A stretch of DNA of 64,000 bases from Asterias amurensis (lineage: Eukaryota > Echinodermata > Asteroidea > Forcipulatida > Asteriidae), in the NCBI RefSeq assembly GCF_032118995.1, contig NC_092661.1:15695006-15759005 (forward strand). Direction: 5' to 3'. How positions within the stretch are numbered: the stretch's first letter is position 1; each line of letters begins with the position of its first letter. Below are positions 20,401 to 29,297 of the stretch, one piece after another. The position numbers and the translations under genes are program-made. A model generated the notes under the pieces. It was not told where the DNA came from and searched no databases. It saw only the letters and a program-made list of their open reading frames with translations.

Positions 20401-22923
20401 GGGTCCAGACAATAAATAAGAGGGGGGGAATCTATTAAAGATGGAGCGTGCAAGTGTGGAACGCGAAGCCTTTTACGGCGTAGGGTCTGGGCCCGCCTAA
20501 GGGCCCGCGAACATTTTGCATTTTAGATGCTCTGAAGATAGCACCACATGTGGTGCTATCTTAGGCCAATATAAGAGGCATACAGAGGAGAACAGAACAT
20601 AAAGCATGTAAACTGTGAGTAGCAGTAGAACCTTTTGGGTTAACAGCATCTTCAGGTGCGGATCTATGACACAAGTTTTAGGGGGCAAATCCGTCAAAAC
20701 GTGAGCATGCGAATGTGAAGCCTGTACGGCACGGGTCCGGGCCCGCTTAAGGGACTGGGAATATTTTGCATTCTAGATGCTCTGTGGTGCAGTCGTAGGC
20801 CATACTTTAGGGGGCCTAATTGGCAAACGAAACAGAACAATAAGCCTTCAAAATTTTAGCTGTAGAATTTTGGCCCTTTTGGATTTTGGAAATACTTGAA
20901 TTCTTAAAGTCACCTGGAAGTGGTATTTTTTCAAAATAAAGCCTTTGTCACTAATATATGTGTTTTGATGAGTGGAATGTGAATAAACAGTTAACTAAGG
21001 TTTTAAAAAATCAGTTCTTATGTTATTTACAAATTTAAGAGTAGACCCCGACCCGAGAGGGCGCTGTTCGTGACTTCAATCGAGGCAGACTTTGCCTGTA
21101 ATGCGTAGAGTAAACACAATTGCAAAGTACATGTACGGACCAAGTCGTGAGTTTGTACGTTTCAAAAAACATTTTTTGGGTTTTTTTTTCCGGCAATGCC
21201 GACCAGGTGTATTGCTGCTGAATGCAGAAAAACACTTTTTCAGCCCTCAGCCCCCCAAACAACTTTATCTATTTTTTAAACATATAAATCGTGACAAACA
21301 ATTACTAAAAAAATTGTTTTATTGTTCGTAAGCATATACTCTTATGTTTGAAAGAAAAACAATTCTATTTCCAGGTGACTTTAATAAAACAAAATTAAAA
21401 TAAAAGGGTTTGTGTAGTTGATTGCTTGCAATGTTTGTACGCAAGGTTTACGGAAAATGCAAACAATCTCAGAAACGTCTCAATGAATATGGTGTAAAAG
21501 GCAACAGAGTTAATAACAGCCTTGAACGCGGAGTTACATGTGTAAGAAATCATGGCCATTATCGCTCGAACTAGCCATGGAGGCCGCAGAACGGCAATGT
21601 CAGAAAGGGACAGCGCGTCACCGTAAAGTAAACATACAGTATAGTAAATATAAAAGAGTTTAGAACTAAAATAGTATGGAGATGACACGCACGTGCCCTT
21701 TTATAAGTTAATAAGACACATGAGTTAACAAAAACTGAACTGGGGGAACAGAGTGTGTGTCCCCCCCCCCCCCCCCCCCCCCCCCCAACGACGGGAATGG
21801 AAACAGGGTTAGGTCTTCACAGTGCAAACTTGAACCTCGTGATAAAGGTCGTCAAAAACATGCAGGGACTTTTGATATTGTGTCCTCCACCCTTCAAAAA
21901 GTGGGGGACGTGTTCCCCGCCCCCATTACTATAGATTGATGCCCATTACGGGACGGAGGGTTTGGTCTTACACAGTGCAATACTTGAGTTTCATAATAAA
22001 GGGGTTCAAACACATGGGAGACATTTGATATTGTGTCCCACACCCTTCAAACAAAAAAAAGGGGGGACGGGGGACACGTCCCTCCCACTCTTTTAAGAAT
22101 GGGGGTGCAAATCTGTCAAAAAATGGAGCATTCGGTTGTGAAGCCTTTACGGCGTGGGGTCCGGGCCCGCATAAGGGCCCGGGAATATTTTGCATTCTAG
22201 ATGCTCTGTGCTGCAATCTTTTTGAGGGGGATCATTTGATATTGTGTCCCCTCACCCTTCAAAAAGTGGTGTCATCAGTTGCCCCCAGGAGTGATGCCGA
22301 TGGCGGGCAAAGGGTTTGGTTTTAAACAGGACAATACTCGAGCTTCATGATAAAGGTTGTCAAAAACATGGGGGGACATTTGATATTGTGTCCCCCACCC
22401 TTCAAAAGTTGGGGGGGAGGACGTGTCCCCCTGCCCCTCTTTACGCCTATGGGCGTCTGTGACGTGTGCCATACGAACGCTGCGTCCTTCATTGATGTTC
22501 GCGTTTCGACGCGCATACGGTTTGCCCTACAAGATTTCGACTTACATCGCAACAAAGGGGTTATTCAAGATTAGTACGTACCTTGCACGTCATTGGACTC
22601 GCAGTTTCACCGTAATAAGAAACAAGTTGCATTCCTTGAAGGTTGTGACAGACGTGCTCCGCACTGGCGTTGTTCATCTGACAGACTTGATTGATATGAT
22701 CGTAGTTGAAAGAAAAACATCCACGATGGCTGAGGCACCGAACTGAACATCTGACGGCAGAGATGCCTGAGATATTCATGAAGGACTGGCCTAGTAGGGC
22801 GTGGTCCTCTACCGGCTGGTACCAGACCCCTCGGTAAAGACCACTCACACTATAAGATGCTAAAACCCCCAAAAACATCTCTAGCAAGAGGACAAGTAAA
22901 CTGCTTATGATAGGCATATTCAC
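17419..22923 (-). CDS. Secreted PAN/Apple + F5/8 type C domain protein, 288 aa, four exons (paralogue of 8859-13049)
   Basis: Minus-strand exons 22923-22582, 19966-19912, 18641-18316 and 17562-17419 join in phases 0, 1 and 0, the same plan as the upstream paralogue, including a 55-nt exon 2. Residues 1-23 (MNMPIISSLLVLLLEMFLGV then LAS) are a signal peptide. PAN domain about 25-112 (RCSVRCLSHRGCFSFNY...QVCQMNN). Exon 2 gives NKAVFCPKSNSLKACSIS and the F5/8C opening Cys129. The F5/8C domain continues with EKLGLEDGSIPDESLSASS, NQWIQVDL and GVLTQGRY, then IFIGNTADTDNT, IRILPIEW and ELLGCK (Cys287). The role is as for its paralogue: extracellular recognition, inferred. The two genes are convergent, about 4.4 kb apart. 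A MITE sits against the exon 2 donor, and part of exon 4 is triplicated downstream. The ATG at 22923 is the only in-frame start that gives a signal peptide. Confidence 0.88.
17668..18290 (+). repeat. F1-family repeat in intron 3, split by an F6 insertion
   Basis: The left part 17668-18006 has 'ccttgacactattg', 'cttacttggtaacgagtaatgg' in pieces and 'gatacaccaagtgaaatactgg'. The right part 18251-18290 resumes 'tggtctttcacagttacc' and 'gtccagtgcctttaa'. The break falls exactly at 'actgg', as expected for a later insertion. Confidence 0.85.
18007..18250. mobile_element. F6 palindromic MITE nested in an F1 copy
   Basis: Starts 'ggccaatttcatagagctgcttgagc' (in pieces) and ends 'gcttaagcagctctatgaaattgggccc': about 244 bp with inverted ends of roughly 25 bp. 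Internal 'ttgtgactggtat' and 'tgcttagcataac' are family marks. Other copies: 32316-32512, 36055-36235, 43831-44024. Confidence 0.85.
19350..19455 (-). repeat. tRNA-derived SINE-like fragment in intron 2
   Basis: 'cccccgagttctgtgaaaaa', 'tcacaggcatattactcgg' and 'gggatttgaacccacgacc' match the piece at 42738-42810. On the minus strand 'gggttcaaatccc' is a pol III B box. No matching A box at good distance, so only a fragment is claimed. From 18720 to 19350 the intron shows nothing else. Confidence 0.45.
19501..19902. mobile_element. 402-bp MITE with about 40-bp terminal inverted repeats, abutting exon 2 of the PAN-discoidin gene
   Basis: The left end 'ggttttctcggtcaaattcg', then 'gcaaatgagcagtcaattta', mirrors the right end 'ttaaattggctgctcttttt' and 'ccgaagttgacagagaaaacc'. 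Both sides are flanked by TATA (19497-19500 and 19903-19906), fitting a TA or TATA target duplication. On the gene's strand the intron starts GTAAC and the flanking TATA follows directly, so the element lies within ten bases of the 5' splice site. Confidence 0.85.
20118..20136 (+). repeat. Homopolymer G run
   Basis: About 18 consecutive G. Intronic. Likely length-variable and a place where the assembly may be wrong. A C run of about 25 lies at 21762-21786. Confidence 0.9.
20443..20830 (+). repeat. Two copies of a dispersed repeat with 'gtccgggcccgc' core
   Basis: Copies near 20443-20560 and 20686-20830 share 'gtgaagcc', 'acggc', 'ggtccgggcccgc', 'aagggcc', 'atattttgcattctagatgctctg'. A third copy is at 22108-22230. 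The first is followed by a 'agatagcaccacatgtggtgctatctt' palindrome. Intronic and non-coding. Confidence 0.7.
20908..21385 (+). mobile_element. Non-autonomous DNA transposon with a THAP-like N-terminal fragment
   Basis: The ends 'ttaaagtcacctggaa' and 'ttccaggtgactttaa' are exact 16-bp inverted repeats enclosing about 478 bp. Inside, an ATG at 21196 opens MPTRCIAAECRKTLFQPSAP and stops at 21279. The spacing M-P-x-x-C-x4-C is that of the start of a THAP zinc finger, found in P-element-type transposases. The rest of such a protein is absent. The THAP reading rests on very few residues. Confidence 0.6.
21795..22450 (+). repeat. Tandem-like array of a 150-230 bp GC-skewed repeat
   Basis: Three units share 'ggtttggt', 'acttgag', 'cat(g)ataaag', 'tgatattgtgtcc', 'acccttcaaa' and G/C runs: about 21810-21920, 21960-22080 and 22220-22440. 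A 'gtccgggcccgc' repeat interrupts them at 22108-22230. They fill intron 1 close to the first exon of the minus-strand gene. The short open frames over them are artefacts. Confidence 0.65.
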
Positions 22924-23045
22924 ACTCCGTCTGACTACAAAGTCACTGTATCAAATTATCAAGTAAATATTTCTCTACCAGTCATGTGAACAGTTTAAGC
23001 CTTTTCTTGAATTATTTTGGTAGCCATACTTTTGATCTTTTTGGG

Positions 23046-23268
23046 TGAATAAGGGCCTGGTCACACGAGGCAACTCTTGCAGACAACTTGGAGGCAACCA
23101 ACTGCAGTGCATGCTACAGGAACACTTCGGTAGCGCGTGAGTAATTTTTCAAACAATGTCTTACGATTCCCAAAAAACTAATGAGGATATTCAAATGTGA
23201 ATGGATACTCTTTTTGGAGATTGCCTGAAACTGGTTGCCTGTAAGTTGCCTCGTGTGACATGGCCCTA
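23046..23268. mobile_element. Palindromic MITE ('agggcctggtcacacgagg' ends)
   Basis: The left 'agggcctggtcacacgaggc' and 'aactcttgcagacaac' pair with the right 'gcctgtaagttgcctcgtg' and 'tgacatggccct'. About 220 bp, just upstream of the gene starting at 22923. Confidence 0.65.
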
Positions 23269-23270
23269 AA

Positions 23271-23445
23271 GGCCCGGTCACACAGGCCCCGATAACGAGA
23301 ACGATAACGATAAAAATGCACGCCCTCGATTGGTTGAATGAGCGTGGGCGTTCTCTGCGTGGAGCAATTCAACCAATCGCGAGCGTGCATTTTTATCGTT
23401 CTGGTTTTCGTTCTCGTTATCGGGGCCTGTGTGACCGGGCCTTAA
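23271..23445. mobile_element. Nearly perfect palindromic MITE ('aaggcccggtcacacaggcc' ends)
   Basis: 'aaggcccggtcacacaggcc' and 'ccgataacgagaacg' on the left are the reverse complement of the right end, with 'aaaatgcacgc' and 'gcgtgcattttta' inside. About 175 bp. Flanks 'cct' and 'aac' leave a TA-type target possible. Confidence 0.8.
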
Positions 23446-23593
23446 CACATGCCTCATTAAGCTGAGCATGCCTAAATATTTCATTTCATTTATAGTGCAG
23501 GCATCAACTATTAAATGGGCAAAACCAAATGCATTAGAGGCAGCGTTTCCATATGTTGGCCAAAAATGCCAGGGCCCAATTTCACAGAGCTGC

Positions 23594-23752
23594 TTAAAGA
23601 CACTGGACACTATTGGTCATTGTCAAAGACCAGTCTTTTCACTTCGTGTATCTCAACATATACATAACATAAAAAAAACTGTGAAAACTTGAACTCAATT
23701 GGTCGTCGAAGTTGCAAGAGAATAATGGAAGAAAGAAACACCCTTGTCGCAT
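23594..23752 (-). repeat. Truncated F1-family repeat (minus sense)
   Basis: Begins 'aaagacactggacactattg' and runs through 'caaagaccagtctttt' and 'gtcgtcgaagttgc' to 'gtgtgctttcagg', where it stops. The next 40 bp lead straight into half of an F2 element, so this is a junction of two broken repeats. A 20-bp F6 end, 'cccaatttcacagagctgct', lies just before it. Confidence 0.7.
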
Positions 23753-23794
23753 AAGTTGTGTGCTTTCAGGTGTCTTGAGTGATACTAACCCCTT

Positions 23795-23915
23795 GTGTGT
23801 ATCATTATATTCTACTTTTAAATTATCTTTCTTAAACCATTGGCATTTCATAACAAACGGTTTCAAACGCTTTTCAAAGACCAACTCGACCGATCCAAGG
23901 CAACGTGTTCCTTTA
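23795..23915 (-). repeat. Half of an F2 element
   Basis: 'gtatcattatattctacttt', 'cgcttttcaaagaccaactc' and 'gatccaaggcaacgtgttcc' then 'ttta' form the right arm of the F2 palindrome (compare 25531-25918). The left arm is missing. Confidence 0.8.
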
Positions 23916-24164
23916 ATGTAAAAAGCACGATGTATAAAAGAAATATTAATATTGTTACTAGTATGCTTATTATTGTTATTATTGGATAAGTGGGAATGGT
24001 TTTAAGAGCGTAACATGTGTTCAATGACCCGTGCTGTCTGTGGAAAGTGCATTATGTCACACTCAGCGTTGTGGAATGGGGGAGACGCCTTGTCGTCTAG
24101 GTCAAAAAGAGGATGTTCATTGGCTAATCCTGCGCACCGCGCTAAAAAATATGCTTCATTATAT

Positions 24165-24480
24165 ATCATCAGTTCATCAAAGATGGCGGCTGGCTTCTTC
24201 TTTCGTTTGATCTCTGGACCAAGGTGGACAATAAATAAAGGCAAATTGGTGATATTTTAGTGACTTCAAGCCACTTGATGGTATCCTCATCAAGGTCCCT
24301 GAGTCCCTGCTCGCCTTTTGGTGGTCTGAAGTCAGGGCAGTCATGAATGATGTGGCTGATGGTTTGTGGGCTGCCACACTGACACAAATTTGAGCTGATA
24401 GTTTCGATGCTGTGAAGGAACTATAGGCATTATAGGTCCCAGCCAGTTCTATAAGACGATTGAGTTATACCCATGCTGTC
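24165..24480 (-). mobile_element. 3' fragment of a non-LTR retrotransposon (LINE)
   Basis: The minus strand (24387 down to 24169) reads MCQCGSPQTISHIIHDCPDF then RPPKGEQGLRDLDEDTIKWL. The CxCG...QT..H(I)...C spacing is the cysteine-histidine knuckle found after the reverse transcriptase in many LINEs, followed by the charged tail. A stop follows at 24169. The segment 'tttgatgaactgatgatata' beyond it may be the 3' tail. No reverse transcriptase core is present, so it is a dead 5'-truncated copy. The clade cannot be named. Confidence 0.6.
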
Positions 24481-24659
24481 GTCATTGTATAAGGTCTATT
24501 ATTATACGGCTAGCGCTGTTATGCTTGGCTGACATTAATAGTTTATGTTTGACAAAGACCAATCTTCAACTTTGTTTAGTGAAATCGAACACAGTCCTTG
24601 GCTTACAAAACCATACCTTTAGCAACGTCACAGCACGAGGTTAAAACAGAAAGCCACTG

Positions 24660-25400
24660 TTTTTAACAGTGAACACAAAGATTGGTAAAGGTGATTTAAC
24701 TGTTGGAAACTACGGAGCTCTGGAAGTGCCATCCGACATGTTGAGATCCTGACATAATTATCTCCGGACGACGACATCCTAAACGGCGTCAGGATCTCAA
24801 CATGTCGGATGGCACCTCCAGAGCTCCGTAGGAAACAAATGAAATGTTATACCTTTTTTATTCAAAGTTTGCAGAAACGTTGAATTTGGTCACATCATCA
24901 TTTAACACGATTAAATGGTTTGCTTTATACATTCGGCCGTCTATGTCAACCAGCGTGGTTTGTTTATCAATAGAAAGGTCTTTGCCCAAAAGTAAGAGCT
25001 CTGGGGACTGCAATTTTGGAAACAAAATATGGCCGCCATTTCTGAAAGAGCGCTTTTAGAGCGCTTACTTTTATTTTGAATAAATGTGGCTGCTTTTCTT
25101 TTATCGATCTCTTATATTTCCCATTATATGAAGTGAAATTGCGGCCATTTTAATTTATGTAAGAGCCGCCAAAAGCATTACATGTCATTTCAAAGATGGC
25201 ACTTCAGACTTTTCCATTGTTGATAAACAATCCGCCCTGGTTTGCATGGACCGCCTAATGTTAGTAAAATACTCAATCGTGTTACAGATGTTTGAAACAA
25301 ATTTAACATTTTCTGCAATCATTCAATTTGACAATATACCTCCAATAATTGGTTGTTTTGTTTCCAACAAATTCCAGACTATAATTATTTGAGTTTGTGT
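24660..25400. mobile_element. Large palindromic element interrupted by a 120-bp MITE
   Basis: Left-arm marks 'tgttggaaac', 'tttgcagaaacgttgaattt', 'catcatttaacacgatt', 'acattcggccgtctatg' and 'ccagcgtggtttgtttatca' are met in reverse complement on the right by 'tgataaacaatccgccctgg', 'catggaccgcctaatgtt', 'aatcgtgttacagatg', 'aaatttaacattttctgca' and 'gtttccaaca'. The arms are diverged and the middle contains 'gagcgcttttagagcgct'. The outer limits are approximate. Confidence 0.65.
24711..24830. mobile_element. 120-bp hairpin MITE with GGAAAC target duplication
   Basis: 'tacggagctctggaagtgcc' and 'atccgacatgttgagatcct' on the left mirror 'aggatctcaacatgtcggat' and 'ggcacctccagagctccgta' on the right, with a short loop. 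GGAAAC stands on both sides (24705-24710 and 24831-24836). The other arm of the host palindrome carries the uninterrupted 'ttggaaacaaa', which shows the empty site. Confidence 0.9.
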
Positions 25401-25530
25401 GTAACATTGTTACAAACAGTTAGTAGCTATCTTTTTTTTCTTTTCTTTTTGCGTTTATGGCTTTCCATAGTTTTCCACCAACTTCTGTTGGTAAAAACTC
25501 GGGATTTGACGTTGCAATAGAAGGGTCTTT

Positions 25531-25918
25531 AAAGGAACACGTTGCCTTGGATCGGACGAGTTGGTCAAAACAAAAGCGTTTGTAACCGTTTTGTATATAA
25601 TGCATATGGTTGGAAAGCTGTTTTAAAAGTAGAATACAATGATCCACACAAGTTTGCCTCGAAATTGCGTGGTTTTCCTTCTACTGTGCGAACTAACACG
25701 GTCGGCCATTTATGGGAGTCAAAATTTTGACCCCCATAAATGGCCGACGTGTTAGTCGACGAGGTAAAAGGAAAACCACGCAATTTCGAGGCATGTTTGT
25801 GCGGATCATTGTATTCTACTTTTGCAACATCTTTCTACCCATATGCATTTTATAAAAAACGGTTACAACGCTTTTCAAAGACCAACTCGACCGATCCAAG
25901 GCAACGTGTTCCTTTAAT
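25531..25918. mobile_element. F2 palindromic MITE, full copy
   Basis: Starts 'aaaggaacacgttgccttgg' and ends 'ccaaggcaacgtgttccttt'. The two arms of about 190 bp meet at 'gggagtcaaaattttgactccc'. No coding content despite open frames on both strands. Reference copy for the family in this window. Confidence 0.92.
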
Positions 25919-26282
25919 CTAACTTTTCATGTATTGGTATAGGCTACTAAAGCTATGTTTCAAGGGCTTTTATTTTACTACTAAAGTGCATAATAATGGA
26001 CCAACGACAGCCGTATCTTAATATCACACACCCTTTATTATAATATTTCCCGTTATTAATTCACCAGCACTGCTCAAAGGATATCCACATGGCCGCAAAC
26101 CTCTCTTGGGTGTATCTAACTGTTCATGGGTCTGTCTGCGTTGGTATAACAATCGCGATAATTGACTACAGCCGTAAACCATCATCCCCATTTCATTAAA
26201 AAAATCTACTCGGCTGCAGTAGAATATATAGCAAGACAAGTAATAAAATTAACATAATCTAGTATAGATTTACACATGGTGT

Positions 26283-26671
26283 TAAAGGCAGTGGACACTA
26301 TTGGTAATTGTCAAAGACTAGCCTTCACAGTTGGTTTATATCAACTTATGCATAAAATAACAAACCTGTGCAAATTTGAGCTCAATCGGTCATCGAATTT
26401 GCGAGATAATAATGAAAGAAAAAATACCCTTGTCACACGAAGTTGTGTGTGTTTAGATAGTTGATTTCGAGACCTCAAGTTCTAAACTTGAGGTCTCGAA
26501 ATCAAATTCGTGGAAAATTATTTCTTTCTCGAAAACTATGGCACTTCAGAGGAAGCCATTTCTCACAATGTTTAACACCATCAACCTCTCCCCATTACTC
26601 GTCACTAAGAAAGGTTTTACGCTAATAATTATTTTGAGTATTAATTACCAATAGTGTCCACTGCCTTTAAA
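26283..26671 (-). repeat. F1-family repeat, minus sense, full length
   Basis: Begins 'aaaggcagtggacactattg' and ends 'caatagtgtccactgccttt', an almost exact inverted repeat. The central 'gatttcgagacctcaag' and 'cttgaggtctcgaaatc' dyad is intact. The stretch 25919-26282 holds nothing I can name. Confidence 0.88.
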
Positions 26672-27046
26672 GGGAAGGTACACGTTTGGTAATTACTCAA
26701 AACAAATATTAACTTAAAAACTGACTTGGTAACTAGCATTGGAAAGCTGTTGATAGTATAAAACATTGTGGGAAACGACTCCCTCTGAAGTAACCCAGTT
26801 TTTGAGAAAGAGGTATTATCTCACTAAAATATTAAAAGACTTCTATAGCTAGAAGTCTTTTATTCCTATCTGAAAGCACACAAACTCGTCCAACAAGGGT
26901 GTTTTTCTTTCATCATTTTCTCGCAACTTCGATGACCGATTGAGCCTACCTTAATTTTCACAGGCTTATTATTTTTAGCCTATGATGGGATACACTAAGT
27001 GAGGACACTGGTCCTTGACAATTACCAAACGTGTACAGTGCCTTTA
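26672..27046 (+). repeat. F1-related repeat directly abutting the previous copy
   Basis: Begins 'aaagggaaggtacacgtttg' and ends 'ccaaacgtgtacagtgcctt', so it is a subfamily whose ends read 'gtacacgtttgg' instead of 'ggacactattgg'. The centre 'agacttctatagctagaagtct' is palindromic. Back to back with the full-length copy. Confidence 0.82.
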
Positions 27047-28490
27047 ATGCAAACCGAATAAAAACTATTACCCAGACTTTATTATGGTGTTTCTCATGAG
27101 TAATCCACCAACCCCAATCGGTAGATCCTATCGACTTCCCACCTGCGAAGTTGCCAAAATATTGGCGTCTCCAACATTCCTTGAAAAGACAGTGTCCTCG
27201 GTGAGATGGATTGAGCAGATTAAGACCTTCTTAGGGTAGGGATTGGAACAGAAGGGGGTAGAGAAGATTAGCTTTGTTGGGTATCGACCCGTGTGGGTAG
27301 AGCCCCACCAAACCCTCTTTACTATTAAACTGATGTTGTGATGCGATCTTTTCAGTGCCAGGGAACAGTGACCCTGATACGTGTGTGTGTGGAATAATTT
27401 ATAACAGCTTCGTGAGGAAATGGTGTTGATACAAATTTTTGTTGGACTTCCGAAGTGAATTATTTATTTTCTACCGAATCGCTCGGACTGGACTGTTGAG
27501 ATTGGTTTTGTTTCTGGATATCGTAGAGTTTCTGGAAGAGGCGGATATTGTGCCGACACAACGTACAATTTTTTTGTGTTTACATCATGAAATTGAGAAA
27601 GACTCTGCCCCCTGTGGCCGAAACGTCATCAGGCAATGGAGAAAAAAAATTGGATCGTGAAATTAAGACAAGCATTTGAGCATGAGCGTGCTACGTTTTT
27701 GTCTGATCTCCGGTTAATTGCAATAATTTCAACGCCTAATTCTCTGCAAACTTCAAGAATCTGACTGTTTTGTTTTACACAACATTTAACTGTAGAGGTT
27801 AGTGGAGCTACGAGACACAAGAAAATGTTGTTTTCCAAAATATTCAGAATTCATCTTGTAACAAAGAGTTGTCCTGGTGTGAGATCGACCTGCTGGGTCA
27901 AGTAAAGAGATTATGCACGTCACTTTTCGCTGAAATGTTTTTTTCCACGCTGAGTGCAGACGACCGATCAATACTGGATAAACATTCCTCTCAAAAATAT
28001 TGGCAATGTGGATTTTGAATTCGGTCCAGCCTAGAAAATTGCAACAAAATGTTGGAACAGGGAGAAAGCAAAATCCTCTTAGCATCTACCTGCAAGTCTC
28101 GAAGAGGATATTGTTAAAGGAGTATAGTGTTTAGCTTGGAGAAACTGTAGACAATCACAAGTTTCACTCATTTCGAAAACATGAAATATTTAAGAAATAT
28201 AAATCAACATGACGCATGCGACCCCGGTAACGTAAACAAGTCTCTTGTGGAAAAAAATCGATTTGTAATGAATTGACATTGTGTGGGATCGACAGATGTG
28301 GCTTAATATATACTTTCACCTCAACAGTATATAGGTTGGCGTACATAACATTCATGATAAGAACAGGGAAGACTTCAAACTGTTCTCTCAGCAGACAGAG
28401 CTAGATAATTTGCACTGCAGACGATTTCATTAATAACTCTCCAGTTGAGCTGATGTATAACTACAAGTTATTATTAGAGACGGGACAAGT
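27047..28490. other. No gene supported
   Basis: A 51-codon frame at 27084-27239 (MVFLMSNPPTPIGRSYRLPT...) has no splice sites or recognisable family. The 28.1-28.4 kb stretch is AT-rich. Some of it may be 5' flank of the gene at 29298. Confidence 0.5.
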
Positions 28491-28530
28491 GGTTATATAA
28501 TTCACTTTGCCAACGCTGGAACTGACAGTT
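28488..28530 (+). promoter_or_regulatory. Possible TATA-type promoter for the 29298 gene
   Basis: 'gtggttatataattcac' lies about 800 bp before the ATG. A possible 5' exon ends at the donor near 28815 ('gaaaaagtaagat'), which would leave an intron before the coding exon. Sequence resemblance only. Confidence 0.2.
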
Positions 28531-29297
28531 AATTTCGTTTAGACTGATTGGTTTACAGTCGCTCCGTCTTTTTAATAATGTGTAAGCGGAATAAAGTTAG
28601 TGTCGTTGAGTGTGAAACTGTTAGTTGATTGATACGGTCTGGGTTGCTAGTGTGGATCAATCAGCTTCAAATACCGAGCCATCTGCTCTTTGGAACATTA
28701 ATGAGCAGACAAAACCTGGAGTAAAGTGTCGAGCGTATGGAGTATTACCGTTCGTGCTCGGACTATCAAGAAGTTCAACTTCGCAGGAGGATTCGTGCGT
28801 GATGCAAATTGAAAAAGTAAGATTTTGATTTCTGTTTGTCTTACCGGAATCTTCATTTGTGGTGTATATAGTCGATGTTCTTTCAAGAAACTGTTGACAC
28901 TGTATTGTCTAAGGGATACACTTTGCAGATTGCTAAGCTGGATTCGTTTTTGGTGGTGTTTTTTATTATCCTGAGACCTGAGGCCGACAGTTGTCAGAAG
29001 CTATATCTAGATATAGTAGTGACCAGAAGGTAATGACCATGGTTATTGAACCAGGTACTTAATTTTGCAATGAAACCAGTGACTTTGTTAAATTCAGTTT
29101 TATAGCTCCATGGTCTGATTTACATCTGCCAAAAGTTATCTTAAGAGTAGTTTGGACGGCAAACAATACCACTTACAAGTTATAAAATGGAATATCCACA
29201 GAACTAATCATCAAAACGCTGAAGTAATTTTAACCCAGTTCGTGGTTTGAGAAGAAACATTTTCTACCGTCGAACTTCATTTACAAGGATTTTAAAG

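Noticed and set aside
21757-21939. Poly-proline frame
   Set aside because: Produced by the C homopolymer at 21762-21786 next to a dispersed repeat.
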